The translations under genes and the position numbers were made by a program. From Caenorhabditis elegans (Eukaryota; Nematoda; Chromadorea; Rhabditida; Rhabditidae), in contig NC_003282.8 of assembly GCF_000002985.6 (NCBI RefSeq), forward strand, positions 11,656,001 to 11,720,000: a stretch of DNA of 64,000 nucleotides, read 5' to 3'. How positions within the stretch are numbered: the first letter of the stretch is position 1; each line of letters opens with the position of its first letter. The notes beneath the pieces are model-generated. The model made no database searches and was not told where the DNA came from. It saw only the letters and a program-made list of their open reading frames with translations. Positions 52,170 to 64,000 of the stretch are shown piece after piece.

Positions 52170-55100
52170 AGACTCTTCATGCAGACGGAGCCAGAGAAAA
52201 TTGTTCATTTCTTTAAACTTGATGTCCTTTTTGTATCGCCAAAATAAAGTTTCGGACATATTTAGTTTTTGTTGTCGTTTCTTACAAAAAGTAAAAAAAA
52301 ATACTAAGTAAGTACTAAGTAAGTAAGCATATTATCTTCTCCAAAAAGTCAGTTGCCTCGTCGTTTTTTTTTATGCGAGTCTTACCTCAATCTGTATATT
52401 CTGACTGATGCATTTTCCTTTGGAGAAGTATCGGATAAATTCAATTTGGTATTCCATCATAATCTCACCATATTCTCATCATTGAATGCAAGTTTGTTCT
52501 ATATAGCTTATAAGATCTTTCTGAGAACCCAGCTCAAAAACTGACAGCAAGAGCTAGATTGGCCCAATCCAGGATTGTGCGGCAAATTTGCAAATTTGCC
52601 TTCTGTCGCGCTTGAAAAATTCTAGACTTTGCCGGTCATGCAACAAATTTTTGACGAGAATTTTGTTCAAAACTTTTTTAAAAGTATATATTTTAAATTT
52701 TGTTTTGTATTTTTGAAAGAAAAACACTTTTAGGAGCCTTTTTCTTTATCAAAATTCAAAAAAAGGAGCAAGAACAATAGAAATTAGAAAAAATAGAAAA
52801 AGAACTGGGAAGCATACGTGCCAAATGGTTTTTTTCAATTAACTGTCGGGTAAGATTAGAAGTGATATATTTAATCTTGCAAGTAGTAGTACTACAACAT
52901 CTGTTTAATTTCAAATAAAATTCCCGTTTATTTAATCATCTTGCAAATTCATCAAATCACCCGTTATTTCTTCAATTCTTTGCGTGGCATCAGTGTCATT
53001 ATTCTCTTGAATTGTTGCCGCTATTATCCTCACATTATCTATACCGTTCAATTTTCTCTCATTTCTTATTCCTCCCCTCCCTCTTGTACATATTATTATT
53101 CCTATTCATCTTCTTAGAACTGTACATTCAAATGTATACTTTCTTCTTTCTATTCTTTCGCCTAGTTATCTTGTTTATCAAGCTTCTCTTTCCACATATG
53201 GTTCTCCCCCTCAGTTTCCGGCCTATGAGTGTGCTCTGCGCTCAATGCTCAAACTCTTTTCGTGCTTTTGTTTGCGGATAATTAAGGAAGTTGGAGAGAG
53301 TGATAGAGAAAGTGAGAATTAGAGAAATAATGAAGAGAAATCAAATCAGATTGCAAATAAGCTCTTCCATTTCCCGACTAAAGATGCTTTATTACTATAA
53401 TAGTTCGAGGTGTCAAATGGCAAAATGACCTTCGTCTCCCAAGGTTCATCCTTTTCATGGGATTATGGTGGATTAGAAAGCCATTTGATCTCTATATGTC
53501 TTGTGATTGTTACGTTGCTCTCCGGATACTGTACGAAAAACACAACTCTTGCTCTTTCATTCTTGTTTTGCTGCATTTTGTCAATTATTTCTTGTAACAA
53601 AAAAAGCTATAATTGAGAAAACTGTCCTCTAATTGCCAAAATTATAGACTTTGAAGAACATTCGTAGTCAATTTTTTTCGCTGGAACTGTTATTCCCGAG
53701 CTTTTTTTAATTACAAAATTGTCCTACTTAAAAATTCTTTCAAAAACAAATCAATAGTCTTTGAAACAGAGTTTTAATTTCTGTTTCGGGATTAAAACAA
53801 AACTTCTCGAGAAATTTCAGCCCATTAAAAACTAGTTAGTTTTTTTTTTTTGGTAGTTTAACATTTTCTATGACATAGGCACATTTTAAGCAGTTTGAAG
53901 ATACGCATTTTAGTCTAAAAGAATTGAAATATTTTAATATACCACCAAACATATCCAATTTACAAATAGTGTTTTCCCAATTTTTCCTAACCTCCCTGTT
54001 TAAATTTTTTCTGAAATTAGAAGTCAGGCCCATTTTCGACCTGTGCACAGTCCGTTTGATTGGTTCAAATGTGGGCGGGGCGACTCGTTCATTAGTATTG
54101 CAGTTCTCATTTTGAAGGAAACTCAAAGAGTGAGATTAACAAGAATTGAAAGTCCCATTTTTAGGTGATGGAATTTTCATTCTTGATCGTTTTTTTTGTG
54201 TTATTTCAGCATATCCGAATAATACAAAACCTTCTTTACCGTACTAAAACTGATTATTGACAGTACTTAAAGAAAAATCGCGAAAATCTGAATACTTTTC
54301 ATCATCAATAACATCAAGAATTGATAGTTTTTGTGCAGAATCGTGTTAAACAAGGTTTAACATAGTATTTGATTAGATACTCATCATCAAAATGCTCATT
54401 TTGTTGCTCATTCTCTTCAATCTTTCCATCACTTTCATCTTTTTCTCCGTTTTCATGAGTGCTCTCCTGTGCTGCGGAGCCTCCTCTTCACACAATTAGT
54501 GAAGAACGGACAGACAGATGATTGTGATGGCACCCCATTCGCCTTGCGACAAAAGATAAATGGACTTTGTGTCAGTGTCTGATATCTCTTTTCATTCAAT
54601 CCTATCTCTTTTGTATCATCTCTGATTTCGAACAAAAGTTGGATATTAAGAAAGAAATGAAATGAATGCTCCTCTTCACCCAATAAATATTACCCCGCAT
54701 GTTTGCCTGACATCTCATTTTCATTTTTATTTTCATCGGGAAGGGAAAATATTTTTACATGTTTAGCCGATCACCTGTACATTTTTCGACTATTCAGCAG
54801 ATTTCATTCAAAATAAAAAAATACCTGCGTAGTAATTTTTGTTTTAAAAAGTGTTACCGTAGCCGGTTCAGCAAAATTATGACCTTTTGAAGTTGTCTAA
54901 ACAAGTTCCTTGACCCTCTTTCAAAAAACACTCCTAAATTTTCAAATTTTGTTTGTTCTGAAAGTAAATACGAATATCGTTTAAAAAAAGTAACACACAT
55001 ATGCCACACACGTTTCAGCTTTTAATCGTCTAGAAAACTATTGAATTGAACTATGTATTTTGAGAAAGATTTCAGATTATAGATTTTCCTATTGCTCTTT

Positions 55101-58100
55101 CAAAATGTGCAACAAAGTGGAATACAAATAAATAAAGGAAATATGATAAACTAACATCAAAAACAGACTTTATTTATACAACCTTTAAGCTTTTAAGAAC
55201 ACTTTATTATAAGTAGGTTGGACTAAAAAACATTGAATTCCAACACAATTCCAATAAGAAAACCAGAACTTTATTGGAAAACTGACCATATTTCTTCAAT
55301 GATGCGTACTTCTCCCGACTGATCACGAAAACACATTTAACTTTTACACACAAATCTTCATGTCCCATCTTCTGGTTTTTTTATTTCTTCATCCAATTCT
55401 TCTCTTTTTTTTAATGAATAAAAGAACCTGTCTCAAATGCAAATTTGATGTTCATTTCGGGTAAACGTCCGTTCCTTTTTATTTGCGATCGAAAAATCTT
55501 CTACATTTCAATCTCATCCATTTTCTTTTATTTAATTGTTCTATTCGCAACTTTTTCTTTACGGTAGAAGAGAATTGAATGAATGAATACTCTTCTATTT
55601 TAGGCAAAAAATGAGAGAAAAGGAACAGGAACTCGGATGACGAGAGAGGGAAAGACCCCATTCAATCATTTATCCCCAATTTCCCTTGACAGCTCACCGC
55701 TCTCTCGTCCTTCCCCTTTTTTAGTGTTTTTTATTTCAAAAAAATATTAGCGTTCTTGGCAATTGTTTGAATATTTTAAAATGCACCTTTTTAAATTGAA
55801 GTAGGCTACCCTTTTCAAAATCGATCAATTAATTTTCAGACACTTTAAAGGTGGATTACCGAAATCGGAAACTTTGCTTTTTTAGACGCAAAAGAAAATG
55901 TGCCCTTTTCCCGAACTTTGAACCACCATAACTTTTTTAAAAAGAATTTTTCAAAACGTCTCATTACGAAATTCGGTAGTTTTGAGTCATTTTGGGCCTA
56001 AAAAATAAAGTCTAAGATTTCGGTACTCCGCCTTTGAAGAATTTCGAACAGTTCACTCTTGCTTCTTCTTCATCCTTCAATTCCAAAAAGTGCACTTTAA
56101 TCAATTTTGTTCTCTTAGTCAATCTGTCACCCTTAGACACATACGAGAATGCATAGCTAATTCGACTTTAGTTCAGGGTCAATCCTTTTTCATTCCAGAA
56201 ATTGGCCCCAATCTATTCAGTCTTTCCGAACCGTTTTCTGTATGTGTAAGTGTCTGTGTTGTGTGAATGTGCGGCGATTGTGTGAGAGACCGAGAAAACG
56301 AACGAACGACGCTAAGAAAAATGTTCACTTCTCACCCAAAAGCGCCGAAAAACGATTGTCATCGCCCCTCGGTCTCTATGATTTCTGTGTGCTCTCAGAA
56401 CATGGACGTCTGTTGACCAACAAATCCGGTCGATCACACTCATTTTGACCATTTTTTTCTGCCGCGCGGCAAGCTCTTATCACACCATCAGTCATTTTTT
56501 GTGGTCTGAAGAATAATGTTTGTAAGCATTGCCACTGTGTGTTTTGCATAGTAGAAAATGTGGCAAGTAGGTTGGTATTTTTATTACATTGAATATTTTC
56601 AACTACCGTATTTTATCTAATAGTTTTATACCCCCTTTTCTCAACATTGATATTTCTCGGCAATTTTTGTTTTATCAAAAAGTGGCCAATTGGTAAAATA
56701 TATACATATATATGTTGATTTTTTCTATTTAAGAACTTTTAAAAATTTCATACCTTGAAAATAATAGTGTACAAGACTAATAGGGAAAATAAGACTAAAA
56801 TAAAAAAAATCTGTCAGATTTTCAAAATTCACAATGTTAAAATTTTAGCTAATTACATTTTGTAGTTGCTGGAACTTTTCAAAAATTGGATCAAAACGAA
56901 TACCGTATTCTTACCAGTAGATTTACACCACAATTGTTCAACTTTGGCTGCTCATATTTCGGTTGGCTTTTGTTCTATCAAAAATATTAAAATTAATGCA
57001 ATTTATTTCTTTCACTACAATCTTAGTTGTTGAATATTTTTTTGATATCTGCACAATGAACCGAGATCTAAGTCGTCAAAGTAATAATGGTATTTAAAAA
57101 TGTGAGGAAACTAGGGAGTTAAGAGCATCCAAGGGATCAACGTTTTTACATTGGACCAAAGTATCTGCAAAAGCGCGCGGCAAATCATGTAGGCACAAAG
57201 GTAGGCATTTGTGTGTTTTCATGAATATTGAGAATTCAGTAAATAATGTGATCTACCTACATAAAGGTTCCTATAGGAGTTCTCTGTAGAGAACTTCAAC
57301 TATATTTTGGAAGCATGATTTTCCCTGTTTCGCCTTTGTCTCTTCTCAGCATCAATCAAATTTTTGCATTTCTCAGGATTAATGTGTGTCTTTTTCGTTG
57401 TGTTCTCGTAACTACGAATCTCCAGCTGATTCCCTCGAGTACAAATTGCAAACAGCCGTCCCCTTCTTCTACTTCTTGTCCTTCATTTTTGTTTCTAAAG
57501 TCGCTGTCATCACTGTGATTCTGTGGTGACTGCTGCAGCACAACATGCCAGATGCGTGGCAGATGTTGAAAACTTTCGGAAGTTTGTGTAGAAATCGGAG
57601 AAGAAGAAGAAGAACTTGACGAATTATATGAGCCTGACCAGCGCTGTCGTCTCGGTGCGTTTACCATTAGTATGTTACAAAATTGACCTGTCTCCCTTTC
57701 TTTTTCTATCCGCAGAGGATTTAACGCTTTATGAGAAAACCGTTCACCATATTATCGGCGAGAAGCAAAAGTGCGTGCCGTAACGGCAAAGTGTATGTTT
57801 GTTCTCCAAATATCACATTCAGCTTTTTTGCGCCTCGCAAGAAAATGCTCTAGGCTTGCCGACGGTCAACTCGAACCTTCTGGACCAAATTGAAAATTTT
57901 CCGACTGTCCTGAAACTATAGCTCCTAATAGTTGTATTTTATTTTTAAATTCAAAAATTTTCCAACATTAAGAAAGAAGGGAATCGAGTTTCCCAGGTGC
58001 AATGACTCACGGCTTTTCGAACGAAAGTGGGATTTTTGACGAATTTCAAATTTTCGAAAGTGGCAAGTATTTTCGCTAAAGTAATGTTATTCTTTTCAAA

Positions 58101-59034
58101 ATATTGTCTAAATTTTCTAATTTATTACTAGAAAGTTTTAAAGTGCTACAGTAATCATGACTCTAAAATTATTAAGTTAACATGTATATTTCAATTTTAT
58201 CTAATTCATTATAAATATGTATTGAAAACTTACTTATATTATTTAGTTGAATTTTTATTAGAAACACCAGTTTTTACTAAAAAATAGAGTTTAAATATTT
58301 TTCATGTCTCTTTTAGTAACAAAATTTATTGAGTGATACCCGTAGAAAACAACAGGTGTGACCGCACTAAAATATATACAACACACTACATTTCCCGCAA
58401 TTCATGTAGGCCAAATGGTGGTGGGTACACTGCACGCGTGTTAGAGTTGCCCCTCGGTTTAGTCGATCGATAAACAGTATTGCATCCCTGCTAGTCTTCC
58501 ACATACCTCTTTAAGACACTACATGGAACAATTCAATTTTTTTTCGCTTTTTTCATTTTTTTCTTTTATCAATAATATCTTCGAACTTCCAAAACATTAC
58601 ACGATTTGTTTTGTTTCTGTTCAAATTGAGTTCAAAATAGGGCGCGCGAAATTTTTTTAGTCGAAGACTTCATTTTTCGGTTTTTCTTGCTCGTTTTGCG
58701 CTATACTTTTCAATACATTTTGCGCAAATATCTTGTTGTCACCTGACAGTGCTAAACTTTCTGAAAAATCTGCGCGCACTTCTTCTTATTTATTCTTCTT
58801 CCAATTTCCAATCTCTGACTCATTATTAATTTGTCATTTCGACAGCGCCTTATTCATATTCACACTGCACTCTTTCTCATCTTTTGCTTGTCCCTTGCTC
58901 TCCTTCGGGTTCTCTTGAGGTCGCCGACACACAAACGGTTGTTTCGTAATAAATATTTATTTGTTTTCGCAAAATTTATGCGGTCCCCTTTCTCATGGGC
59001 CATTCCGAACTTTGAAGATAGTAATTCATTTTCG
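52170..59034. other. Gene-poor 6.8-kb region upstream of magi-1
   Basis: No gene I can support. It holds the alg-3 3'UTR to about 52260 and probably distal magi-1 regulatory DNA. Visible features: pyrimidine-rich tracts (52980-53200, 55300-55720), an ATATAT microsatellite near 56700, a homopyrimidine segment at 58540-58920, and a 103-codon minus frame at 57356-57667. The frame at 53425-53616 could give a 63-aa two-helix peptide but has no other support. Confidence 0.5.
57356..57667 (-). CDS. Possible small ORF, 103 aa, unsupported
   Basis: An open frame on the minus strand starting MVNAPRRQRWSG, with a Ser run, then a mixed-composition stretch with few repeats. It has no recognisable domain, no upstream splice acceptor and no conserved neighbour. 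It could be an orphan exon or chance. Confidence 0.15.
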   Translation of the reverse strand: MVNAPRRQRWSGSYNSSSSSSSSPISTQTSESFQHLPRIWHVVLQQSPQNHSDDSDFRNKNEGQEVEEGDGCLQFVLEGISWRFVVTRTQRKRHTLILRNAKI

Positions 59035-59040
59035 TTGCAG
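59035..59040 (+). promoter_or_regulatory. Trans-splice-type acceptor for magi-1
   Basis: TTGCAG after an AT/T-rich run, 49 bp before the ATG at 59090. Either an SL1 acceptor or the 3' end of a 5'UTR intron. Confidence 0.5.
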
Positions 59041-59089
59041 AGAAGACATTCCAACTCGACATTCTCTTAATGAACCCACGACTAAAAAG

Positions 59090-60979
59090 ATGACCGACAA
59101 AACAGCTGGTGAGATTGAGAGTTTAGTCCATAAACATCAAGATTATTAATTTCAGAACTTTGCCTGAAAATTGGAGATGAAGAAAAGGATGATTTCACAT
59201 TGGAAATTGAAAAGCTTCAGGTTTGTTTTGATTTGTTTCATGTCTAACGGCTCCACCCCAAAATAAAACTCATTTCAAAACCACTTCCCATTGTTTATTC
59301 GCAAGAAAAAAGGATTAGTGAAGTAGTGGAAGGCTCTTCCCAACCACTTGTTCGTCGTCCTTCTGAATTCCTCCCCTCACTATCCCAAGTTTTCAGGCCA
59401 CTCTTCAAGAAATGCTCGATTGCACGAGCAGCCCAAGCACTTCACTAGATTCCACTGACAAACGTGAGTTATTCAATCATTTATGACCTTCAAGAAAGAT
59501 ATTGAGTTTAACGAAGAAGTTTAAAGTTTGAATATTCCATGCATTTCAAAGTTCAGTTTACAGTGAAATATAAAACAGAGCTTTTAGTTATTGTGTGGTT
59601 GAAAAGTTTTTAATTCTTTAGTGAGTTTTTTTTTCAAACATAGATAGATATAATACAATATGCTCCCTATTAGTATTACACCTACATTTCTATACTCTGA
59701 GATTTCATATTTCGATTATTTCTAAAGATAAAAATGTAACCTAAATTTTACTAGTTGAATACTTTCACTGTCAAAAGAAACACAGTAGGAGCACACGTTA
59801 ATACCTAATTTTTTAATATTCATCAAGACTGTCTTAAAATTTTTTTTTGTTTGGGTTCCGAATAAAAATTTAACAACTAAAGCAAAAAAAATCATTGTAA
59901 GTCAAGAAAGATCATTTTTGAAAAAAAAACCAAAAATCAGGAAATAGCCAAAAAAAGACTGAAAATAATTTTTAATATTCTAGTGCCATCCGGACTTGCT
60001 GCTCGTCGACTGATCCGTATTGCCAGTGAACATCATCATATTTCCACGACATCTTCTTGCCATTCGGACTCTGGAAACTCTTCATCTCGAGACGTCATCA
60101 CCCCGTTTACAGTACATGGCGGAGCCTCAATTGGACGACTCATTCTGATTGATATTGTGCGACGTGATGATTTAATTGGAATTGTTCATCCTAACGATAT
60201 TCTTTTAACAATTGAGAACATGTAGGTTTTCTAGAACATTTCTTTTTTTATTATTTAAATTTTCAGAAAAGTATCAGGAATGGTAAGATCTGAAGTGAAT
60301 AGGATATTGGAAGATATGATGAGAGAACATGATCAAATTGCGATTGAAATTCTACCAGCTGGAGCAATTACCGATGATATTTGTGAACTACTGGCCGATA
60401 GAAAATCATCTGGTGAACTTCAGACTATCATTCGAGAAAATTTATATCAGAAGACAGTTCCTTGTGAGTTACAAAAAAAGTTGATCTGAAACTAACTAGA
60501 TTGGATTTAATACTTATAAGTTTCATTCCTCAAAACCTCATTGTTTTCAATGGCACTAGCAGCTGCCCACAGGGAGTATCATTGAGATGAAATAGTGTGT
60601 GATCTAGAGAAACCTAGACATCCGCCCCATTAAATTAGGTGATTTAGGATCTAGGGGATCATCACAAGGTGGGGGAGGGTCCGAAGCTGGCCACCAGTGG
60701 AAGTGTTAAAATGTTCGGTTCGCCTTTACCAAAACATTCACTAAAACCTGCATTTCTTTCCAAACGAACATCTCTTCCTGTTATTGATCTAAAAGATTAT
60801 TATGGAGGGACAAGTATTGAAGTTAAAACAAATTTCAATTTCAAAGTGACCATTTTCAGACACAACTCGACCTCCACGAGAAGGTGAAGTTGATGGAGAA
60901 CACTATCGATTTGTGTCTGTAGATGATTTTAATAAGCTTCTCGACAGTGGTGACTTGCTCGAAAATGGTACATATCAAG
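59090..60979 (+). CDS. magi-1: MAGI-family scaffold, 5' part (magi-1, partial)
   Basis: Six exons visible: 59090-59108, 59156-59220, 59397-59463, 59984-60221, 60267-60463, 60860-60979; the gene continues past the window end. After an acidic N terminus (about residues 1-70) comes PDZ0 (FTVHGGASIGRLILIDIV through ILLTIENIKVSGMVRSEV), then the linker [34 protein letters not shown], which runs straight into the small guanylate-kinase-like domain. This PDZ0-GK order and the NLY-x-TxP-TTR-P-REGEV join are diagnostic of MAGI proteins, inverted MAGUKs that organise junctions and synapses. The GK-like domain lacks the kinase P-loop seen in true GK enzymes, so it should bind partners rather than ATP. 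Known as K01A6.2 in C. elegans. WW and later PDZ exons are outside. Confidence 0.92.
60711..60813 (+). CDS. magi-1: Candidate alternative first exon of magi-1
   Basis: ATG at 60711 opens a frame MFGSPLPKHSLKPAFLSKRT... that ends at a GTATTG donor (60814), phase 1, 46 bp before the acceptor of the GK exon. The join gives [11 protein letters not shown] in frame. No acceptor in the right phase lies upstream, so it looks like a first exon of a form that skips PDZ0. Unproven by transcripts. Confidence 0.45.
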
Positions 60980-63900
60980 GTAACCTCTTTTCTCCATGTT
61001 CAACTATTTTACGCTTATTATCATAAAAGAAAACCGCTGCTTCACGGTTTTACTTGCTCGCGAATCTCCGTAAAATCCAGCCACCTGGTAGCCTTTTTCG
61101 GCACCTGTCTTAAGAATTTCTTATTTCTTATTTCCACCGCTTCAATAGCTCCATCTGTCTTTGTCTGCGATCTCTTATATCCCCTATTACCTTCTCATCA
61201 CACTCACTTACCTGTTTTCTACCTCACAGTCCTCGTCTACCCTCTTACGCAATCTTGGTATGTCCTCAAATGGAGGACTGTACCCTCTACGTCTCCTGCT
61301 TCATAACACTATTTCGTGACAAAACACAGTCCCATTCCGCTCATTTTGCATCTTTCTCCTTCCGTTGTCCCTCTCTCTTTCTCTCTTACCTGACACAATG
61401 GTTCATTCACCTCTCTCACCAAAATTGGAGTGGATTACATTCTTTGCATGTGTAAAAAGTGCACCCTAAAATTTGAAAATTCTTTCTCAACGGATCTGCC
61501 TTCCCAGATCATTTTTCATCCATATGTCCGCCTTGAGAAAATGCATATATCATGCTCACTTGTCATCGGAGCCCACCAATATCCATGTGACAAGTAGCAG
61601 TAAACTTGACTATTGTTTTTGGCTCCTCTTCATTCCATTTCGGAAAGAGAAGACTTGGTGATGCCCCCACAGATTCGATTCAATTTCGTTAATTCAATCT
61701 CATAGTGGCTTCTTCCATTCTTTTCTGTTTCGTTTCTATTCTTCTTCTTACTTTTTCGCATCCTTCTTATTCTCGCCCTACACTTTCTCTGCTTAATCCC
61801 TGTTTGAACTAAATTCTCGGAGAAGACAAGGAGTTAGCAGCAAAAGTTGAATCCTGAAGTTTTTTTTTCGTTTTTTTTCTTTACTGGTGTCGTTGCCTGC
61901 CTATTTGCGTCCTTGTCAAAACAATGCCATTTTTCGGTCAAGTACCCTGAACCAGTACTAGTTTTGACAGTAAGTCCGAAAATGGAAGTTGAAAGGGCAT
62001 AATGATGATGAGGATTGTTATTGAAATAGAGATGCAAAACTGGCGTTTTGACATTCAGGTCTAAATTCTTTTAGTTGTAAATGAGAGTTTACTATGATTT
62101 TCGTAACAGACTGTATTTCCCAAATTTTCAGAAAGACGGGGTCCATAGTTTTTTATTTTGTTTTGTTTTATGCAAAAGTGTTCAACTTGTAAAATTTAGG
62201 TCGAATCTTTCTTCTTCTTCTCTGAATTTAAAAACATTTGATCAACTTAAGATTAAGACTAGCTGAGCTACAAAATTTCAAAATAGAGCAACGGAGGTGA
62301 CTGATAAGGAAATTGATTAATTTTCAAAGTCTTCTACAGCTACGACTGATACCAAAAAATAAACTTGTTGCCATAGTTTTAAAATATATTGTTTATCGAA
62401 AAATTTGGTGATACAGGCACCAGACCATTTTTTATTTTCGAAAATTACTGAAAATGTTCTTTACTGAAATTGGTTGGCTGGTTTTATTTTGGTTTGTTGT
62501 CTAATTGACAGAGTTTCACAGTTATGTTCAATTCTTATGGCTTCAGCCAAAACCATTGTTACTAGCTCTCAGAATTCGAACCATATCTCTTCGATACAAG
62601 ATTTCTCATCACACACCTCTGATAAGCATAAAACTTTCCGAATCATGTCTTGAAAACTTATGACTATCATAACTTTCTATGCGAGACCTGTTTTCAAGTT
62701 TTCAAATCACCAATCTCTTTCACTCTCTCATCTCAAAACAGTTGCCAACAATAACACTACCAAAAAAAACGGCTAACGACGGGCGTCCCGCAATCAGAAA
62801 GTTTTGATAAGATTTCACCCATCACTGCGTCTCTTCAACTCACATTGTCTCTTGTCATTTTCAATGACCAACTTTTACTTTTTGGCAGAAAACACCAAAA
62901 AAGTGAGAGGTGCGAGCTAGTCATTTGACAAAAAGTGAAAAGAAGTAGGGGGAGGAGTAGGTGGAGACTTCTCATTTTTGACCGAAAGGTTCGTGGGGTT
63001 TTTTCCTGTTGGAAATGAAGTTATGGGAAAGACCAATGTCTGTGTCTCTGGGATAACCATTGTGTTTTTTCCATGCAAAAAAGAAAATGGAACCGCCTAT
63101 TCTTGCTGGTGTCTTTTTTCCGGAATGGGAAATGTTTCAAAACAAAAATTAGTTTTTGAAGCAAAAAGAAAGTTCCCTTCCAAAACATCTCCGCCTACAC
63201 AATTTCTGGTTTTTGCTCCATTATGTTCCATCACGTGTGAATTGGAAATTAAACAAACTAAACAAATCGGCTACTATTTTCAAACGACACTATAATTATA
63301 CTATTGTTATTATAACTACTGTTGTCAAATCGGAATTGTTTCGGAATCATCACTAGCAAAATGCAGCGTGTCCGTCGCTTATTGTTAGCCGCCAAATTGC
63401 GACGAACACAATCCGAGGACGTGCCCTCATCGAATTCGATGCAAAAAGAAAAAACGATGATGATGAAAGGTAACCGTTAATCGAGGAGAAATAGAATGAA
63501 ATTAATGCCATTTCCGATTTGTAAGATATTGGAAAAAGGGATACTGTACATATGTAAATTAGGTTGATTCAATTCCCGAAGGTTTTTTGTTCATTTGCTA
63601 ATTCTTGTATATTCAAATCTCGAGATTACTGTTTTATAAATTATTTTAAGTATAAAAATTTGCAATAGTGGTGTCATCCAGAACAGAGAGATGCGCGGTT
63701 ATAAAAAATTTCCGATCGAATTTCCGATTGTCGTCAATTTCGGTACTTTGTTTTTGAAAATTCCGGCTTGCCACAATTTCAATGTTTACCAAAAACGAAA
63801 CATTTTGACTATTGGAAGTTTTAAAAATTCTTTTCTAGTGTTCCGTTAGTTAATTTGGAAAAATATAAACCTTTGAAGTTTGAACATTTTTGAGCTCGAA

Positions 63901-64000
63901 ATAATACTTTGCGAAAAAATACATTCCCACACTTCAACTCAAAAAAGTCTAGCAATGTTACTTTTAATTTCCGACAATTAGCGAGTTTTGAAATTAAAGA
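60980..64000 (+). other. Large magi-1 intron, to the window end
   Basis: The GK exon ends in CAAG|GTAACC at 60979 and no GNYYGT-type continuation appears before 64000. The stretch contains pyrimidine-rich DNA (61100-61800), an AT-rich tail, and the alternative exon at 63361-63469. Other frames are shadows. Confidence 0.6.
63361..63469 (+). CDS. magi-1: Candidate second alternative first exon of magi-1
   Basis: ATG at 63361 encodes 36 residues beginning MQRVRRLLLAAKLRRTQSED, then a donor AAAG|GTAACC at 63469, phase 1. The GK exon also ends phase 1 before GTAACC, so both could splice to the same next exon beyond the window. The upstream sequence has no acceptor in frame with the GK exon. The basic LLAAKLRRTQSED stretch could be a phospho- or membrane-targeting tail. 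Confidence 0.5.

Noticed and set aside
53012-53281. Hydrophobic 89-codon plus frame as a membrane protein
   Set aside because: It is a translation of a pyrimidine-rich tract (Leu/Phe/Ser only), with no splice sites or conservation clue.
60646-60710. Inclusion of the 60711-60813 exon as an internal exon between PDZ0 and GK
   Set aside because: The upstream exon ends in phase 1 and every AG near 60646-60703 gives a stop or the wrong frame, so a first-exon reading fits better.

Overview
The window is nematode genomic DNA and almost certainly Caenorhabditis elegans chromosome IV, the let-60 / dpy-20 interval. The evidence is AT-rich sequence, very short introns (44-50 bp) with the TTTTCAG 3' splice consensus, and a run of recognisable worm genes in the expected order: atg-4.2, inx-8, inx-9, let-60, dpy-20, alg-3 and the 5' part of magi-1. 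Exon structures were rebuilt by hand. Each gene below closes in frame, and three give the lengths I remember for the known proteins (LET-60 184 aa, innexins 382 aa, DPY-20 440 aa).

Layout, left to right. (1) 0.7-3.2 kb, plus strand: an unnamed 706-aa coiled-coil protein whose introns are all phase 0, with an X-box-like motif upstream. (2) 3.2-6 kb: a repeat-rich gap with a large foldback element (two 424-bp inverted arms) whose core carries a THAP-like zinc-finger remnant. (3) 6.0-11.9 kb, plus: two tandem membrane-anchored histidine-acid-phosphatase genes of the 2-phosphoxylose phosphatase (PXYLP1) type. (4) 12.0-15.4 kb: atg-4.2. (5) 17.9-22.4 kb: the tandem innexins inx-8 and inx-9, which share near-identical patches; inx-9 has a GC-AG intron. 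(6) 22.7-26.0 kb, minus: an ankyrin-repeat protein resembling espin. (7) 29.1-32.1 kb, minus: a NOP9/Pumilio-like RNA-binding protein. (8) 33.0-35.1 kb, minus: let-60 RAS, wild type at codons 12, 13 and 61. (9) 38.5-40.4 kb, plus: a Cdc1/MPPE1-type membrane metallophosphoesterase. (10) 40.8-43.8 kb, minus: dpy-20 with two BED zinc fingers. (11) 47.2-48.0 kb, minus: an MSP-domain protein with a Lys/Glu tail, divergent from (12) 48.2-52.3 kb, plus: the Argonaute alg-3. (13) 52.2-59 kb: a long gene-poor stretch. (14) 59.0-64 kb, plus: the 5' end of magi-1, with two internal exons that look like alternative first exons.

The genes do not form one pathway. They cover Ras signalling, gap junctions (inx-8/inx-9), autophagy, cuticle/body form (dpy-20), sperm small-RNA biology (alg-3, possibly co-regulated with the MSP-domain gene through a shared divergent promoter) and a junctional scaffold (magi-1). 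I saw no tRNA, rRNA, CRISPR or other bacterial-type feature. Much of the non-coding DNA is dispersed palindromic repeats typical of this genome. Nothing here is a wholly new system. The most useful leads are the foldback element with its captured zinc-finger remnant, the internal magi-1 first exons, the GC-AG intron in inx-9 and the DEDD catalytic tetrad of ALG-3.
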